Source: Synechococcales cyanobacterium 340R_concoct_173_sub
GTDB lineage: Bacteria; Cyanobacteriota; Cyanobacteriia; Leptolyngbyales; Leptolyngbyaceae
DNA length: 10,435 nucleotides
Assembly (NCBI GenBank): GCA_025354065.1
Contig: JANXNM010000326.1
Coordinates: 1-10,435, forward strand
Reading direction: 5' to 3'
Positions 1 through 7,370 of this stretch are shown here, piece after piece. The translations under genes were made by a program, and so were the position numbers. Under the pieces are notes generated by a model, which saw only the letters and a list, made by a program, of their open reading frames with translations, made no database searches and was not told where the DNA came from. Position 1 is the first letter of the stretch. The number at the start of each line of letters is the position of its first letter.

Positions 1-1251
1 AAAACAACCGGACGCAATCTAACCTTCTTATTTGATCAATATGTCTATCGCGGTGGACATCCTGATTATAAAGTTGAATACAGTTGGGATAATGATTCTA
101 AGCTTGCAAAAGTGGCGGTGACGCAAACGCAGGTGAATGATGGAGAAACAGATGGATTGTTTGATCTGAAGATTCCGATCGGATTCACTACGAACACGGT
201 CAACAAGACGTTCACAGTCCGAATTCACCAGCGTGAACAAGCCTTCTATTTCCCCCTGGAATCCAAACCTGATTTTATGAGCTTTGATGTTGGAAACAAT
301 ACGCTTAAAACCGTGGAACTTGCCTATCCATTGCCCGAACTCAGTGCTCAACTTGTGCAAGATCCTGATTGTCTTTCTCGTTTGAATGCGGCAGAAGCGA
401 TCGCAAAAAAAGGGAATCTCGAAGCACTCAAAACTTTAGAAAAAGCATTGTCTACTGAAGTATTTTGGGGAGTTCGGCTTGAAATAGTCGAGGCGATCGC
501 CACCATTAAACTTGATCAAGTTGGCGCAGTGTTAACCCAAGCGCTTCAAGATCCCGAAGCCCGCGTCCGTCGAGCCGCCATCATTGCCCTCGCCGACCAA
601 AAGACTGCCGCCGCTTACCAATCCGTCAAAGCGATCGTTGAAATGGGAGATCCTAGCTACACGACAGAATCCAGTGCGATCGCCGCTCTCGGAACCTTTG
701 CTATGTCAGGATTGCCCGATGCGCCCGATGAATCAGAAGTCCTAGGGATTTTGAAATCTGTTCTAGAAACGCGGGATGGCTGGAACCAAGTCGTCCGATC
801 GGGTGCAATTTCAGCCCTTAGTAAAATGAAAACCTCTAGTGCCGCTCTAGAACTTCTGCAAACTTATACAAATCCTGCTATTCCACAATCCCTCCGACTA
901 GCGGCTATTCGGGCGTTGGGAGCAATTTCAACGGGTCAAACGGCACCACAGATAGAACAAATCCTAAATCGTTTGCGTGAATTGTCCTGCGATCGTTTCT
1001 TCTTTACCCAGCTTGCGGTTATTTCGTCTTTAGGACAAATGGAAACAACCAAAGCCATTCCCCTACTCAACAGTTTTGTGAATCTTCCTGATGGACGAGT
1101 CAAACGCATGGCCGAGGAAGCGATTCAGCGAGTCCAAAGCAAGTCCGGTAGCGATGCCTCGGTCAAGCAACTGCGAGAAGAACTCGACAGCCTGAAGAAA
1201 AATAATAAAACCTTGACAAGTCGCCTAGAAGCTTTAGAAGCCAAGGGCTAA
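1..1251 (+). CDS. M1-family metallo-aminopeptidase with C-terminal HEAT repeats (3' part only)
   Basis: The reading frame is open from the first base of the window to a TAA at 1249-1251, so this is the last 416 codons of a longer gene; the GTG at 112 is internal, not a start. The first codons give FDQYVYRGGHPDYKVEYSWD, which matches the region just after the catalytic domains of cyanobacterial M1 aminopeptidases, followed by a beta-rich segment (about residues 30-105, KLAKVAVTQTQ to FDVGNN). From about residue 120 to 385 the protein is a series of paired helices of HEAT type (for example DPEARVRRAAIIALADQK). A short charged coiled coil (VKQLREELDSLKKNNKTL) ends the protein. The zinc-binding HEXXH and GxMEN motifs would be upstream and cannot be seen. 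Known family role: removal of N-terminal residues from peptides with a catalytic zinc. The HEAT part probably guides substrate or partner binding (inference). A HIP1 octamer occurs three times in this stretch. Confidence 0.88.
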   Translation, partial: KTTGRNLTFLFDQYVYRGGHPDYKVEYSWDNDSKLAKVAVTQTQVNDGETDGLFDLKIPIGFTTNTVNKTFTVRIHQREQAFYFPLESKPDFMSFDVGNNTLKTVELAYPLPELSAQLVQDPDCLSRLNAAEAIAKKGNLEALKTLEKALSTEVFWGVRLEIVEAIATIKLDQVGAVLTQALQDPEARVRRAAIIALADQKTAAAYQSVKAIVEMGDPSYTTESSAIAALGTFAMSGLPDAPDESEVLGILKSVLETRDGWNQVVRSGAISALSKMKTSSAALELLQTYTNPAIPQSLRLAAIRALGAISTGQTAPQIEQILNRLRELSCDRFFFTQLAVISSLGQMETTKAIPLLNSFVNLPDGRVKRMAEEAIQRVQSKSGSDASVKQLREELDSLKKNNKTLTSRLEALEAKG

Positions 1252-1288
1252 GGGGTTTTAATCTAAGCGTTAGGAGGCCTTAAACACC

Positions 1289-1330
1289 ATAAAAGGGGGC
1301 GATCGTACTGAATCGATCGCCCCCTTTTAT
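1289..1330 (+). terminator. Rho-independent terminator after the M1 peptidase gene
   Basis: Positions 1289-1305 (ATAAAAGGGGGCGATCG) pair perfectly with 1314-1330 across an 8-nt loop: a 17-bp stem with no mismatch. The A4/T4 part of the stem supplies the T-run on either strand, so it could stop transcription in both directions. It starts 37 bases after the stop codon. The loop-proximal end of each arm contains the HIP1 core CGATCG. Confidence 0.88.
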
Positions 1331-1375
1331 GTGATGAAGTCCTAATTTTAAAATAAACAAAACTTTGAATAAAGA

Positions 1376-1412
1376 TTACATTTCTTAATAATAGATGTTA
1401 CATTTATTAATG
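1376..1412 (+). promoter_or_regulatory. Direct repeat upstream of the DoxX gene, possible operator
   Basis: TTACATTTCTTAATA at 1376-1390 recurs as TTACATTTATTAATG at 1398-1412 (13 of 15 identical), with starts 22 bp apart, about two helical turns. It lies 50-87 bases before the DoxX start codon in very AT-rich DNA, where an activator or repressor would be expected. I see no clear sigma70 promoter in this spacer, so the exact transcription start is unknown. The repeat itself is seen directly; the regulatory role is inference. Confidence 0.35.
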
Positions 1413-1462
1413 AATGACGCTTCATCGCATCCCCACATTTATTTCTTACAGAGTCTTACTCC

Positions 1463-1996
1463 ATGAAACTTAACAAAATTTTGGTCACCGTGTTTAATAC
1501 GGATCCTAGTTCGAGTGGATTGAACCAGGTTGCTTGGTTGGTATTTCGCGTAGTTGTGAGCATTATGATCGTTCACAATGGGGCGGATAAACTGGGAGAT
1601 ATCCAAGGGTTCTCAACTGCTTATGTTGAAGTGATCGGATTGCCATTCCCAATTTTCTTTAGCTATCTCGCCGCCTTAACTGAGCTGATTGCATCTCCAT
1701 TATTAGCCTTGGGTTTGCTCACTCGCCCTGCTGCCTTAGGACTATTCGCGACTATGGTCGTTGCCCTTTATCACCATATTTTGGTTGCTGGATTTAGCAT
1801 TCCTTATTTGGAATTGTCTGGGGTTTATGCATCCTGTTTTCTATTCTTCGGTGTGAATGGTCCAGGTAAGTTTTCTATTGATACCTTAATCTCTAATGCA
1901 TTGACAAAGCGATCGATCGCCGCCCAATTAAAACAAGAAGAAGTCTTGGAAAACGCATACCAAGCATCTAAGGTCAAAGTTGGGACTGAGAGCTAG
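1463..1996 (+). CDS. DoxX family integral membrane protein
   Basis: This 177-residue protein has four predicted membrane spans at about residues 21-39, 63-86, 89-110 and 116-132, the usual layout and size for DoxX/DoxD-like proteins. Family features that can be seen are the HNGADKL segment after span 1 (about 38-44), the TELIASPLLALGLLTRP stretch with a membrane glutamate (E74) and a GPGKFSID motif at 133-140 just after span 4. A soluble charged tail of about 35 residues follows. DoxX was named for a subunit of archaeal thiosulfate:quinone oxidoreductase; most bacterial members are of unknown function and several are linked to redox or thiol stress. No partner gene is adjacent, so the substrate cannot be inferred. 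ATG 1463 is the first start in frame and fits the family's N terminus; the Shine-Dalgarno signal is weak. The gene has its own terminator and looks monocistronic. Confidence 0.88.
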   Translation: MKLNKILVTVFNTDPSSSGLNQVAWLVFRVVVSIMIVHNGADKLGDIQGFSTAYVEVIGLPFPIFFSYLAALTELIASPLLALGLLTRPAALGLFATMVVALYHHILVAGFSIPYLELSGVYASCFLFFGVNGPGKFSIDTLISNALTKRSIAAQLKQEEVLENAYQASKVKVGTES

Positions 1997-2026
1997 AACC
2001 TATTGATTGAATTTTTAGATTTATCC

Positions 2027-2066
2027 AAATTCCCTGTCTTCCTAACTGAGAAGATGGGGAATTTTT
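2027..2066 (+). terminator. Rho-independent terminator after the DoxX gene
   Basis: Left arm AAATTCCCTGTCTTC (2027-2041) pairs with GAAGATGGGGAATTT (2050-2064), giving 15 pairs of which two are G-U, around an 8-nt loop. Five T residues at 2062-2066 complete the signal. It begins 31 bases after the DoxX stop codon. Confidence 0.8.
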
Positions 2067-2180
2067 GATATGTTAGTTTCTCGCGAGTAAGTATCAAGAT
2101 TTGAATCTATTTTGTCTCCCCACCGATCGCTTTTGTAATAATAATGAGTATATAGATGCAAAGATTATGATTGGCCGCAC

Positions 2181-2186
2181 TATAAT
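2181..2186 (+). promoter_or_regulatory. Candidate -10 box (TATAAT) for the small membrane protein gene
   Basis: TATAAT at 2181-2186 is a perfect -10 element in the spacer between the DoxX terminator and the 50-residue ORF, and would give a leader of about 65-70 nt. The bases 17 nt upstream (GCAAAG) do not resemble TTGACA, so the promoter may need an activator or the box may be chance in AT-rich DNA. The rest of 1997-2260 holds only the DoxX terminator and nothing else that I recognise. Confidence 0.4.
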
Positions 2187-2260
2187 TAGGCTATGTTCTC
2201 TAATACATCTATTCACAGACAAAAGCTATATACCAAAGTAAAAACAGCGAGGTTCTTTTA

Positions 2261-2413
2261 ATGAAACCAATGATTTGGCGACCTGAAGATAAGGATAAAC
2301 AGGTTAATCAATACCTAGAGCACGAAAACCATGCGCCCTATCCCACAATTATTATGTCGGTATTTGGGTTGTTCTGTTTAGCGACCATCGTGATTCTGAT
2401 TAGTAGTTTTTGA
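2261..2413 (+). CDS. Small single-pass membrane protein, 50 residues, unknown function
   Basis: ATG 2261 to TGA 2411-2413 encodes 50 residues. The first half is polar and charged (MKPMIWRPEDKDKQ, then a His/Glu-rich stretch ending HAPYP). Residues about 28-49 form one hydrophobic span (IIMSVFGLFCLATIVILISS) that ends right at the C terminus. GAGG at 2249-2252 sits 8 nt before the ATG, one of the best ribosome binding sites in the window, and a TATAAT box lies 75 bases upstream; both support a real gene. The topology suggests a cytoplasmic N terminus and a tail-anchored helix. Cyanobacteria use many proteins of this size as accessory subunits of photosynthetic and respiratory membrane complexes, but I do not recognise this one as any named subunit. 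It is flanked by terminator-like hairpins, so it appears to be transcribed alone. Confidence 0.65.
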   Translation: MKPMIWRPEDKDKQVNQYLEHENHAPYPTIIMSVFGLFCLATIVILISSF

Positions 2414-2429
2414 TCAGAGCATTTCGACT

Positions 2430-2463
2430 CGATCGGGCAAAACTTACCCCCCAAGCCCGATCG
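2430..2463 (+). terminator. Possible terminator after the small membrane protein gene
   Basis: CGATCGGGC (2430-2438) and GCCCGATCG (2455-2463) form a perfect 9-bp GC-rich stem with a 16-nt loop, 17 bases after the stop codon. The following TATTTATT is only a broken T-run, so termination may be weak. As in two other hairpins of this window, the stem is built on the HIP1 core CGATCG. Confidence 0.45.
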
Positions 2464-2527
2464 TATTTATTGGTGACGACTAGTAGTGAACGATCGTGAC
2501 CCCCTCTTCAAACCGTGTTTTAAATAA

Positions 2528-2556
2528 TTTACAACGATTGATAGTATCTATATACT
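2528..2556 (+). promoter_or_regulatory. Sigma70-type promoter for smc
   Basis: TTTACA (2528-2533) and TATACT (2551-2556) are separated by exactly 17 bases; each matches the consensus at five of six positions. The expected start point is near 2563, leaving a leader of about 147 nt before the chosen smc start. An inverted repeat AGTAT-CTAT-ATACT (2543-2556) overlaps the -10 element and could be a repressor site, though it is short. Nothing else in the leader was recognised. Confidence 0.6.
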
Positions 2557-2709
2557 GTAAGAAGATGCAGGGGTTTGAGGTAAATTTGTCGATCGGTAAA
2601 AAATATCGATAAAAATTGGCTTATTTTGCTCAGATCACATTAAACTAGAGCGCATATTTGCATTCGTTTGTATGCTCAATGTTGCATCGTCACCATATCG
2701 AGACTACGC

Positions 2710-5700
2710 GTGTTTGTTAAACGGCTAGATCTGACCAACTTTAAATCTTTCGGGGGCACGACCCAGGTTCCAATTTTGCCTGGGTTCACAGTTATTTCAG
2801 GCCCAAATGGTTCTGGAAAGTCAAACCTGCTGGATGCAATTTTGTTTTGTTTGGGGCTAGCTGGGTCTAAGGGAATGCGGGCCGAGCGCTTGCCAGACTT
2901 GGTGAATCAGGCTCAGAGTGGACGGGGGCGGACGGTTGAGGCGAGTGTGACGGTGACATTTGACCTGTCTGATGATTTGGACTTGCTTAAAGAAGAGAAC
3001 ATTGATGGCACCGTAACTCAAGCGATCGTTCTGGAAAATAATGAATGGAGTGTGACCCGAAAGCTTCGAGTAACTCAGCAGGGTACTTACACATCAAATT
3101 ATTTTATTAATGGCCAATCCTGCACACTCACCGAATTACACGAACAACTCAACCGTTTACGGGTTTATCCGGAAGGGTATAACGTTGTATTGCAAGGGGA
3201 CGTGACGCGAATCATTTCGATGAATCCTCGTGAGCGGCGGGAAATTATTGACGAATTGGCCGGGGTTGCCTCGTTCGATCGCAAAATCGTCCAGGCCCGC
3301 GAGAAGCTTGATGCTGTTAAAGATGGTGAAGATCGCTATCGGATTGTTGAACGGGAATTGATGGATCAGCGCGATCGGTTATCGCAGGATCGGACCAAGG
3401 CTGAGAAGTACAAAAAGCTGCGGGCTGAAATGCAGCAAAAATCCCAATGGGAAACGGTTTTTAAATTCCAGGAAACTCAGAAAAATGTTGATAAAATTAC
3501 GGGACAAATTACTCGCAGCGAAACTGAAATTACGACATTGATACTGCAAATTGAAACCGCTGAAACCCAAATCAAAGCTCTCGGCACGGAACTCGATGCA
3601 TTGAATGCCAAAGTCCGATCGCTAGGTGAAGCCGAACAAATTGCACTTCAATCCCAACTCGCCACTCGTGAAGCTGAACTGCGCCAACTCGATCGCGCAA
3701 CGTTAGATTTACAAAATACCGACAAAGAAACCCAAGTCACGATCGCTCGCATTCAAACCGAACTGGCCGAGCATACTAATCTACTGGCCCGTGCAACCCA
3801 GTCTCAGCAAGCCCTAGAGCAAACCTTAAAAATCGCCCAAACCGATCGCACCTTGGCCCAAGATATTCTCAATTGTGCCCGCGAAGAAGCCAGCCAATCC
3901 GCTGCCAGCGCCGAAGCTTGGGTTCAAGAGCAAACGGCCTTACGTCACCAAATTGATACCGTATTGTTAACCTTAGAACCGCAGCGCACAGAACAAGCCC
4001 GGTTGCTGGAGCGATCGAGTCAATTGGGGAAACAACTTGAAGATCAAGTGCGATCGCGAGATGGGTTTGCCGTGCAATTGCGCGATCGGCAGGCAGAAAA
4101 AGTAAAATTAGCCACCGATTTAACCGTGACGATGCAAGTGGTGCAAACCTTGGCGCAGGAAATTAGTGCGATCGATCAGGAATTACAAATTCAGAAAGAT
4201 ACCGAAACCCGATTGCAAAATGAACAGCGGGAAAAGCAGCGTAAACTCGATAAACTTGAAGCTCAAAAGCACGCCATTCAAGAAGCCCAAGGAACCTTTG
4301 CCACCCAACTTATTTTGGGCATGGATTTGTCGGGTGTTCATGGATTAGTTGCGCAACTTGGAAAAGTGACTGCCAAATATCAATTGGCGTTAGAAATTGC
4401 TGCCGGGGCACGTCTTGGTCATATGGTTGTCGATGACGATTCCATTGCGGCGGCGGCGATCGAAATTCTGAAAAAACAACGAGCTGGACGGGCGACCTTT
4501 TTGCCATTGAATAAGATTCGCGCTCCTCAAATTCCTGATGCCGCCAAACTTAAAACGCTGAATGGTTGTGTTGGGTATGCGATCGATTTGATTGATTGTG
4601 ATGATAAATATTGGGATGTCTTTGCGTATGTTTTTGGCAGCACAGTTGTCTTTGAATCGATCGATCGTGCCCGTCAAAATATGGGCAAATTCCGAATGGT
4701 GACGTTGGATGGTGAATTATTAGAATCCAGTGGTGCCATGACGGGGGGAAGTGTGGGCAAGTCTTCGCTTCACTTTGGATCTGGGCAAGTGCAAGAATCG
4801 ACTGAAGTGTCTAGTCTTCGGGGACGATTGGCGGAAATCGAGACGGTGTTATTTCGCTGTGAAGATGCGATCGCGCGAGCAACTATTGCCCATCAGAATA
4901 AAACAAAACAACTGATTGAAGCTAGACAAAAATATCGTGAATTTGAAATTAATAATACTCAACTGACCAAAGAAATCGATCGGATTAGTGGTCAGTCGGA
5001 TTCTCTGACTCATCAAGTCACTCAACAAACCATTGAGGGCCAAACTGCCGAAGAACGTCTTGCCTTTTTAAACGAAGAATTGCCCCAACAAGAACATCAA
5101 GTTGCTGAGTTACGTGCTGCGCTTGAAGCCTTAGAACAATCTCAAAATCATAGTGAATGGCAAGGAATTCAATCTAGTTTGCGTCTTTTAGAAGCCGACG
5201 TTGAGACTAAAGAGAAAGCGCTACGATCGATTGAGCAACAACTTCTCGATTTCAGCAATCAACAAATCCGATCGCAAGAACGCCTCGACCAAGGTAATAT
5301 CCGTCTCCAAGAACTCCGCGCCCAACAACTCAATTCGCTTCAACAAGTCACTGCGATCGATATTCAAAAAGTCGAAATCCATACTGCCCTCACCGAACTC
5401 AAAGCACTTCTCACTGAACTGGATAAAACCCTTGGCGAAGAACGTTACAAACGAGATGCCCTCGATCGGCAATTACGCGAACTCCAAATCCAACGCCAGC
5501 AGGCAGATTGGCAACGGGGTAAAACTCAAGAAGCTGTAATATCATTGCGCCAAGATGCCTTGACATTGCGCGAAACCTTAAATGCTCAAGAACAGGAATT
5601 GCCTGAACCATTGCCGGAAATTCCTGACGACGCAACGCGAGATTTACCAGCGCTCCAACACGAGATTCGATCGTTACAAAAGCGATTGCAAGCCATGGAA

Positions 5701-6315
5701 CCCGTCAATATGTTGGCCTTGGAAGAGTACGATCGGACCCAAGAGCGTCTACAAGAACTCACGGACAAACTCACGACTCTGGAAGAAGAACGCACTGAAC
5801 TTCTATTACGGATTGAGAATTTCACGACATTGCGAGTTCGAGCATTCCGCGAAGCTTATGATGTTGTCGATGTGAATTTCCAAGAAATCTTTGCCACACT
5901 ATCTGAAGGTGACGGTCGCTTACAACTCGAAGATGCACAAGATCCATTCAATGGTGGCCTGAACCTGATCGCCCATCCGAAGGGCAAACAAATCCAACGT
6001 CTTGCCTCCATGTCCGGGGGCGAAAAATCTCTGACGGCCCTGAGTTTCATCTTCGCATTGCAACGTTATCGCCCTTCGCCGTTCTATGCGTTTGACGAAG
6101 TTGATATGTTTTTGGATGGTGCCAACGTTGAGAAATTAGCCCGGATGATTAAACATCAGGCAACCTTGGCGCAATTTATGGTGGTGAGTTTGCGACGACC
6201 CATGATTGAATCGGCCCAGCGCACGATCGGAGTGACTCAAGCACGTGGAGCCTATACTCAAGTCATTGGAATTCAACTTGAACACAGTATTGAGAAAAAT
6301 GTCGTAGCGAGTTAA
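2710..6315 (+). CDS. smc: Chromosome segregation protein SMC
   Basis: Complete SMC ATPase of 1201 residues, the usual length. Visible in order: N-terminal head beginning KRLDLTNFKSFGG, Walker A GPNGSGKS at residues 31-38; the conserved QGDV (about 162-165) and MNPRERREIIDELAGV that lead into the first coiled coil (about 170-520); a hinge domain from about 542 (GVHGLVAQLG) to about 682 (AMTGGSVG); a second coiled coil to about 1030; and the C-terminal head with signature SGGEKS at 1102-1107, Walker B FDEVD with the catalytic glutamate at 1130, and the D-loop region FLDGANV. Head domains join at the two ends of the folded chain, dimerise through the hinge and hydrolyse ATP to organise and segregate chromosomes, normally with ScpA and ScpB, which are not encoded nearby. 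The frame is open from TTG 2668, but GTG 2710 places the start at the conserved MxVKRxxLTNFKSF N terminus and drops 14 residues unlike the family. There is no strong Shine-Dalgarno sequence at either start. No convincing terminator follows. Confidence 0.96.
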   Translation: MFVKRLDLTNFKSFGGTTQVPILPGFTVISGPNGSGKSNLLDAILFCLGLAGSKGMRAERLPDLVNQAQSGRGRTVEASVTVTFDLSDDLDLLKEENIDGTVTQAIVLENNEWSVTRKLRVTQQGTYTSNYFINGQSCTLTELHEQLNRLRVYPEGYNVVLQGDVTRIISMNPRERREIIDELAGVASFDRKIVQAREKLDAVKDGEDRYRIVERELMDQRDRLSQDRTKAEKYKKLRAEMQQKSQWETVFKFQETQKNVDKITGQITRSETEITTLILQIETAETQIKALGTELDALNAKVRSLGEAEQIALQSQLATREAELRQLDRATLDLQNTDKETQVTIARIQTELAEHTNLLARATQSQQALEQTLKIAQTDRTLAQDILNCAREEASQSAASAEAWVQEQTALRHQIDTVLLTLEPQRTEQARLLERSSQLGKQLEDQVRSRDGFAVQLRDRQAEKVKLATDLTVTMQVVQTLAQEISAIDQELQIQKDTETRLQNEQREKQRKLDKLEAQKHAIQEAQGTFATQLILGMDLSGVHGLVAQLGKVTAKYQLALEIAAGARLGHMVVDDDSIAAAAIEILKKQRAGRATFLPLNKIRAPQIPDAAKLKTLNGCVGYAIDLIDCDDKYWDVFAYVFGSTVVFESIDRARQNMGKFRMVTLDGELLESSGAMTGGSVGKSSLHFGSGQVQESTEVSSLRGRLAEIETVLFRCEDAIARATIAHQNKTKQLIEARQKYREFEINNTQLTKEIDRISGQSDSLTHQVTQQTIEGQTAEERLAFLNEELPQQEHQVAELRAALEALEQSQNHSEWQGIQSSLRLLEADVETKEKALRSIEQQLLDFSNQQIRSQERLDQGNIRLQELRAQQLNSLQQVTAIDIQKVEIHTALTELKALLTELDKTLGEERYKRDALDRQLRELQIQRQQADWQRGKTQEAVISLRQDALTLRETLNAQEQELPEPLPEIPDDATRDLPALQHEIRSLQKRLQAMEPVNMLALEEYDRTQERLQELTDKLTTLEEERTELLLRIENFTTLRVRAFREAYDVVDVNFQEIFATLSEGDGRLQLEDAQDPFNGGLNLIAHPKGKQIQRLASMSGGEKSLTALSFIFALQRYRPSPFYAFDEVDMFLDGANVEKLARMIKHQATLAQFMVVSLRRPMIESAQRTIGVTQARGAYTQVIGIQLEHSIEKNVVAS

Positions 6316-6331
6316 TGGCGAAATCGATCGG

Positions 6332-6359
6332 CCTAATGTTTAGCACCTAGTGTTTAGCA
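6332..6359. repeat. 14-bp tandem duplication between smc and the TetR gene
   Basis: CCTAATGTTTAGCA (6332-6345) is followed directly by CCTAGTGTTTAGCA (6346-6359), 13 of 14 identical. It lies in the 82-bp gap between two convergent genes, where I find no hairpin terminator for either gene. It is most simply a slippage duplication. Confidence 0.6.
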
Positions 6360-6397
6360 ATGGATACCAAGCTCTTTATCGTATTGATCTGTAAATC

Positions 6398-6982
6398 CTA
6401 GGACGATCGTTGTTGTTCTAAGGCATCAATCAAACGCATCACCATCCATTCATGACTTTCATCAAGAGATTGCGATCGTTGAAAAATGTGATTTTGCTCT
6501 AATTGTGCATACCCACAATAGGCTGCATTGAACATCCGGGCCGAATGGATAATCTCAGATTCACTAAATCCCCAAGGGGTGAGGGCATTGGTATAAATTT
6601 GCATAATTCCCTGATACAATTTCGCAAATTCGACATCCTCTAGAGTCATGTGATGGGAAGCTGCGATCGTCAAAAGTTCAGGATAGTCTTTTGCACAGTG
6701 ACGATAGCTAGAAGCAACGGCCATAAGCTGCTCTCGGCTAGTCATAGTTGGCTTCAATGCAGTATTAGCATACATTAAAAATTGCTGCCAACCATATAAA
6801 GCCACCACTCTATGTAAATCATCATTCCCCGTCACATGGTTATACATTGAAGGCGGTTGAATGCCTAACTCTCGTGCCACCCGATTGATGCCGAGTCCTG
6901 ATTGTCCATCCGATCGCAGCACCGCTATTGCAGCATTTACAATAGCGCTTCGGGTTAATGTCAAACCTTTGGGTCGAGCCAT
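6398..6982 (-). CDS. TetR/AcrR-family transcriptional regulator with WHG-type C-terminal domain
   Basis: This 194-residue protein has the classic TetR N terminus: LTRSAIVNAAIAVLRSDG (about 9-26) is helix 1, and INRVARELGIQPPSMYNHV (about 32-50) is the helix-turn-helix, with YNHV replacing the more common YYHF as in the TetR subgroup that has a WHG-type ligand domain. The C-terminal ligand/dimer part includes ARMFNAAYCGYAQLEQ (about 148-163), matching the HGF..LE region of that subgroup. Such proteins usually repress their own operon until a small hydrophobic ligand binds. It lies 36 bases downstream of the YiaAB-like gene on the same strand, so the two are probably co-transcribed. The gap contains a 9/10 direct repeat (AGAATGATGA at 6993, AGAATGGTGA at 7007) and no good Shine-Dalgarno sequence. 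The ligand cannot be predicted. Confidence 0.88.
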   Translation of the reverse strand: MARPKGLTLTRSAIVNAAIAVLRSDGQSGLGINRVARELGIQPPSMYNHVTGNDDLHRVVALYGWQQFLMYANTALKPTMTSREQLMAVASSYRHCAKDYPELLTIAASHHMTLEDVEFAKLYQGIMQIYTNALTPWGFSESEIIHSARMFNAAYCGYAQLEQNHIFQRSQSLDESHEWMVMRLIDALEQQRSS

Positions 6983-7018
6983 GGGGAAATTGAGAATGAT
7001 GAATTAAGAATGGTGAGT

Positions 7019-7309
7019 TTATTTTAAGGGATGATGATCGGAAAGCAACTTTTCAACTCGTGCCCCATCCACTCGTGCGGTCATGCGCTTGTTCTCGTCC
7101 ACATCTCGAATGGTCTTTGACAAACTCATGGTTGAAGCTAGCGAAAATGTAAATCCTAGGCCTAAATAGCCTTTCATCCAGCCATTAACAGGCAAAAAGA
7201 ACACCCCGATCGTTACCGCTGAGGTGGATAGAAAAAACGCAGCCCAAGTTTGAAATACCCAGGCAGCACTATGCTCATGAGGCATCGACAAATCCCGCGA
7301 TCGAGTCAT
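7019..7309 (-). CDS. YiaA/YiaB-type two-helix inner membrane protein
   Basis: This 96-residue protein is built around a YiaAB domain: two membrane helices at about 16-39 (AAWVFQTWAAFFLSTSAVTI onward) and 46-64, joined by a short loop with LPVNGWMKGYLGLG, and the typical ending SLSKTIRDVDE just after helix 2. A soluble tail of about 30 polar residues follows. YiaAB proteins are small inner-membrane proteins of unknown biochemical function. GAGG at 7318-7321 (minus strand) is 8 nt before the ATG, which supports the start. It is the first gene of a probable two-gene operon with the TetR regulator and is preceded by a strong promoter with operator-like repeats, so its expression is likely to depend on that regulator (inference). 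Confidence 0.85.
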   Translation of the reverse strand: MTRSRDLSMPHEHSAAWVFQTWAAFFLSTSAVTIGVFFLPVNGWMKGYLGLGFTFSLASTMSLSKTIRDVDENKRMTARVDGARVEKLLSDHHPLK

Positions 7310-7325
7310 AACAGTATCCTCAGGA

Positions 7326-7370
7326 AACTAACTAAATTAGTTGAATACGCTTAATCTAATCCAGTTAGTT
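7326..7370 (-). promoter_or_regulatory. Operator-like inverted repeats around the YiaAB-TetR promoter
   Basis: On the + strand AACTAACT (7326-7333) and AGTTAGTT (7363-7370) form a perfect inverted repeat separated by 29 bases, centred at 7348. A compact palindrome AACTAA-A-TTAGTT (7330-7342) overlaps the left arm. The right arm falls in the spacer between -35 and -10, and the left arm and palindrome fall at or just after the expected start point, so bound protein would block the promoter. The TetR protein encoded at the end of the operon is the obvious candidate (inference). Confidence 0.5.

Noticed and set aside
112..1251. Separate gene starting at GTG 112
   Set aside because: The frame is open to base 1 and the upstream codons encode the conserved FDQYVYRGGHPDY segment of M1 aminopeptidases, so the GTG is internal.
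2668..2709. N-terminal extension of SMC from TTG 2668
   Set aside because: The extra 14 residues do not resemble SMC N termini, and GTG 2710 places the start exactly where the family begins.
2672..2728. 18-codon upstream ORF (ATG 2672) overlapping the smc start, possible leader peptide
   Set aside because: It has no ribosome binding site and no regulatory-looking codon pattern; an ORF this short is expected by chance.
5201..5875. Long alternative-frame ORFs inside smc
   Set aside because: They are shadows of the coiled-coil coding sequence; the products are low-complexity Ser/Arg/Lys-rich chains with no domain.
6993..7016. Short repeat AGAATGATGA/AGAATGGTGA as an operator for the TetR gene
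   Set aside because: It is imperfect, not a palindrome, lies within the probable operon and resembles common low-complexity spacer repeats; the dyad at 7326-7370 is a much better operator candidate.
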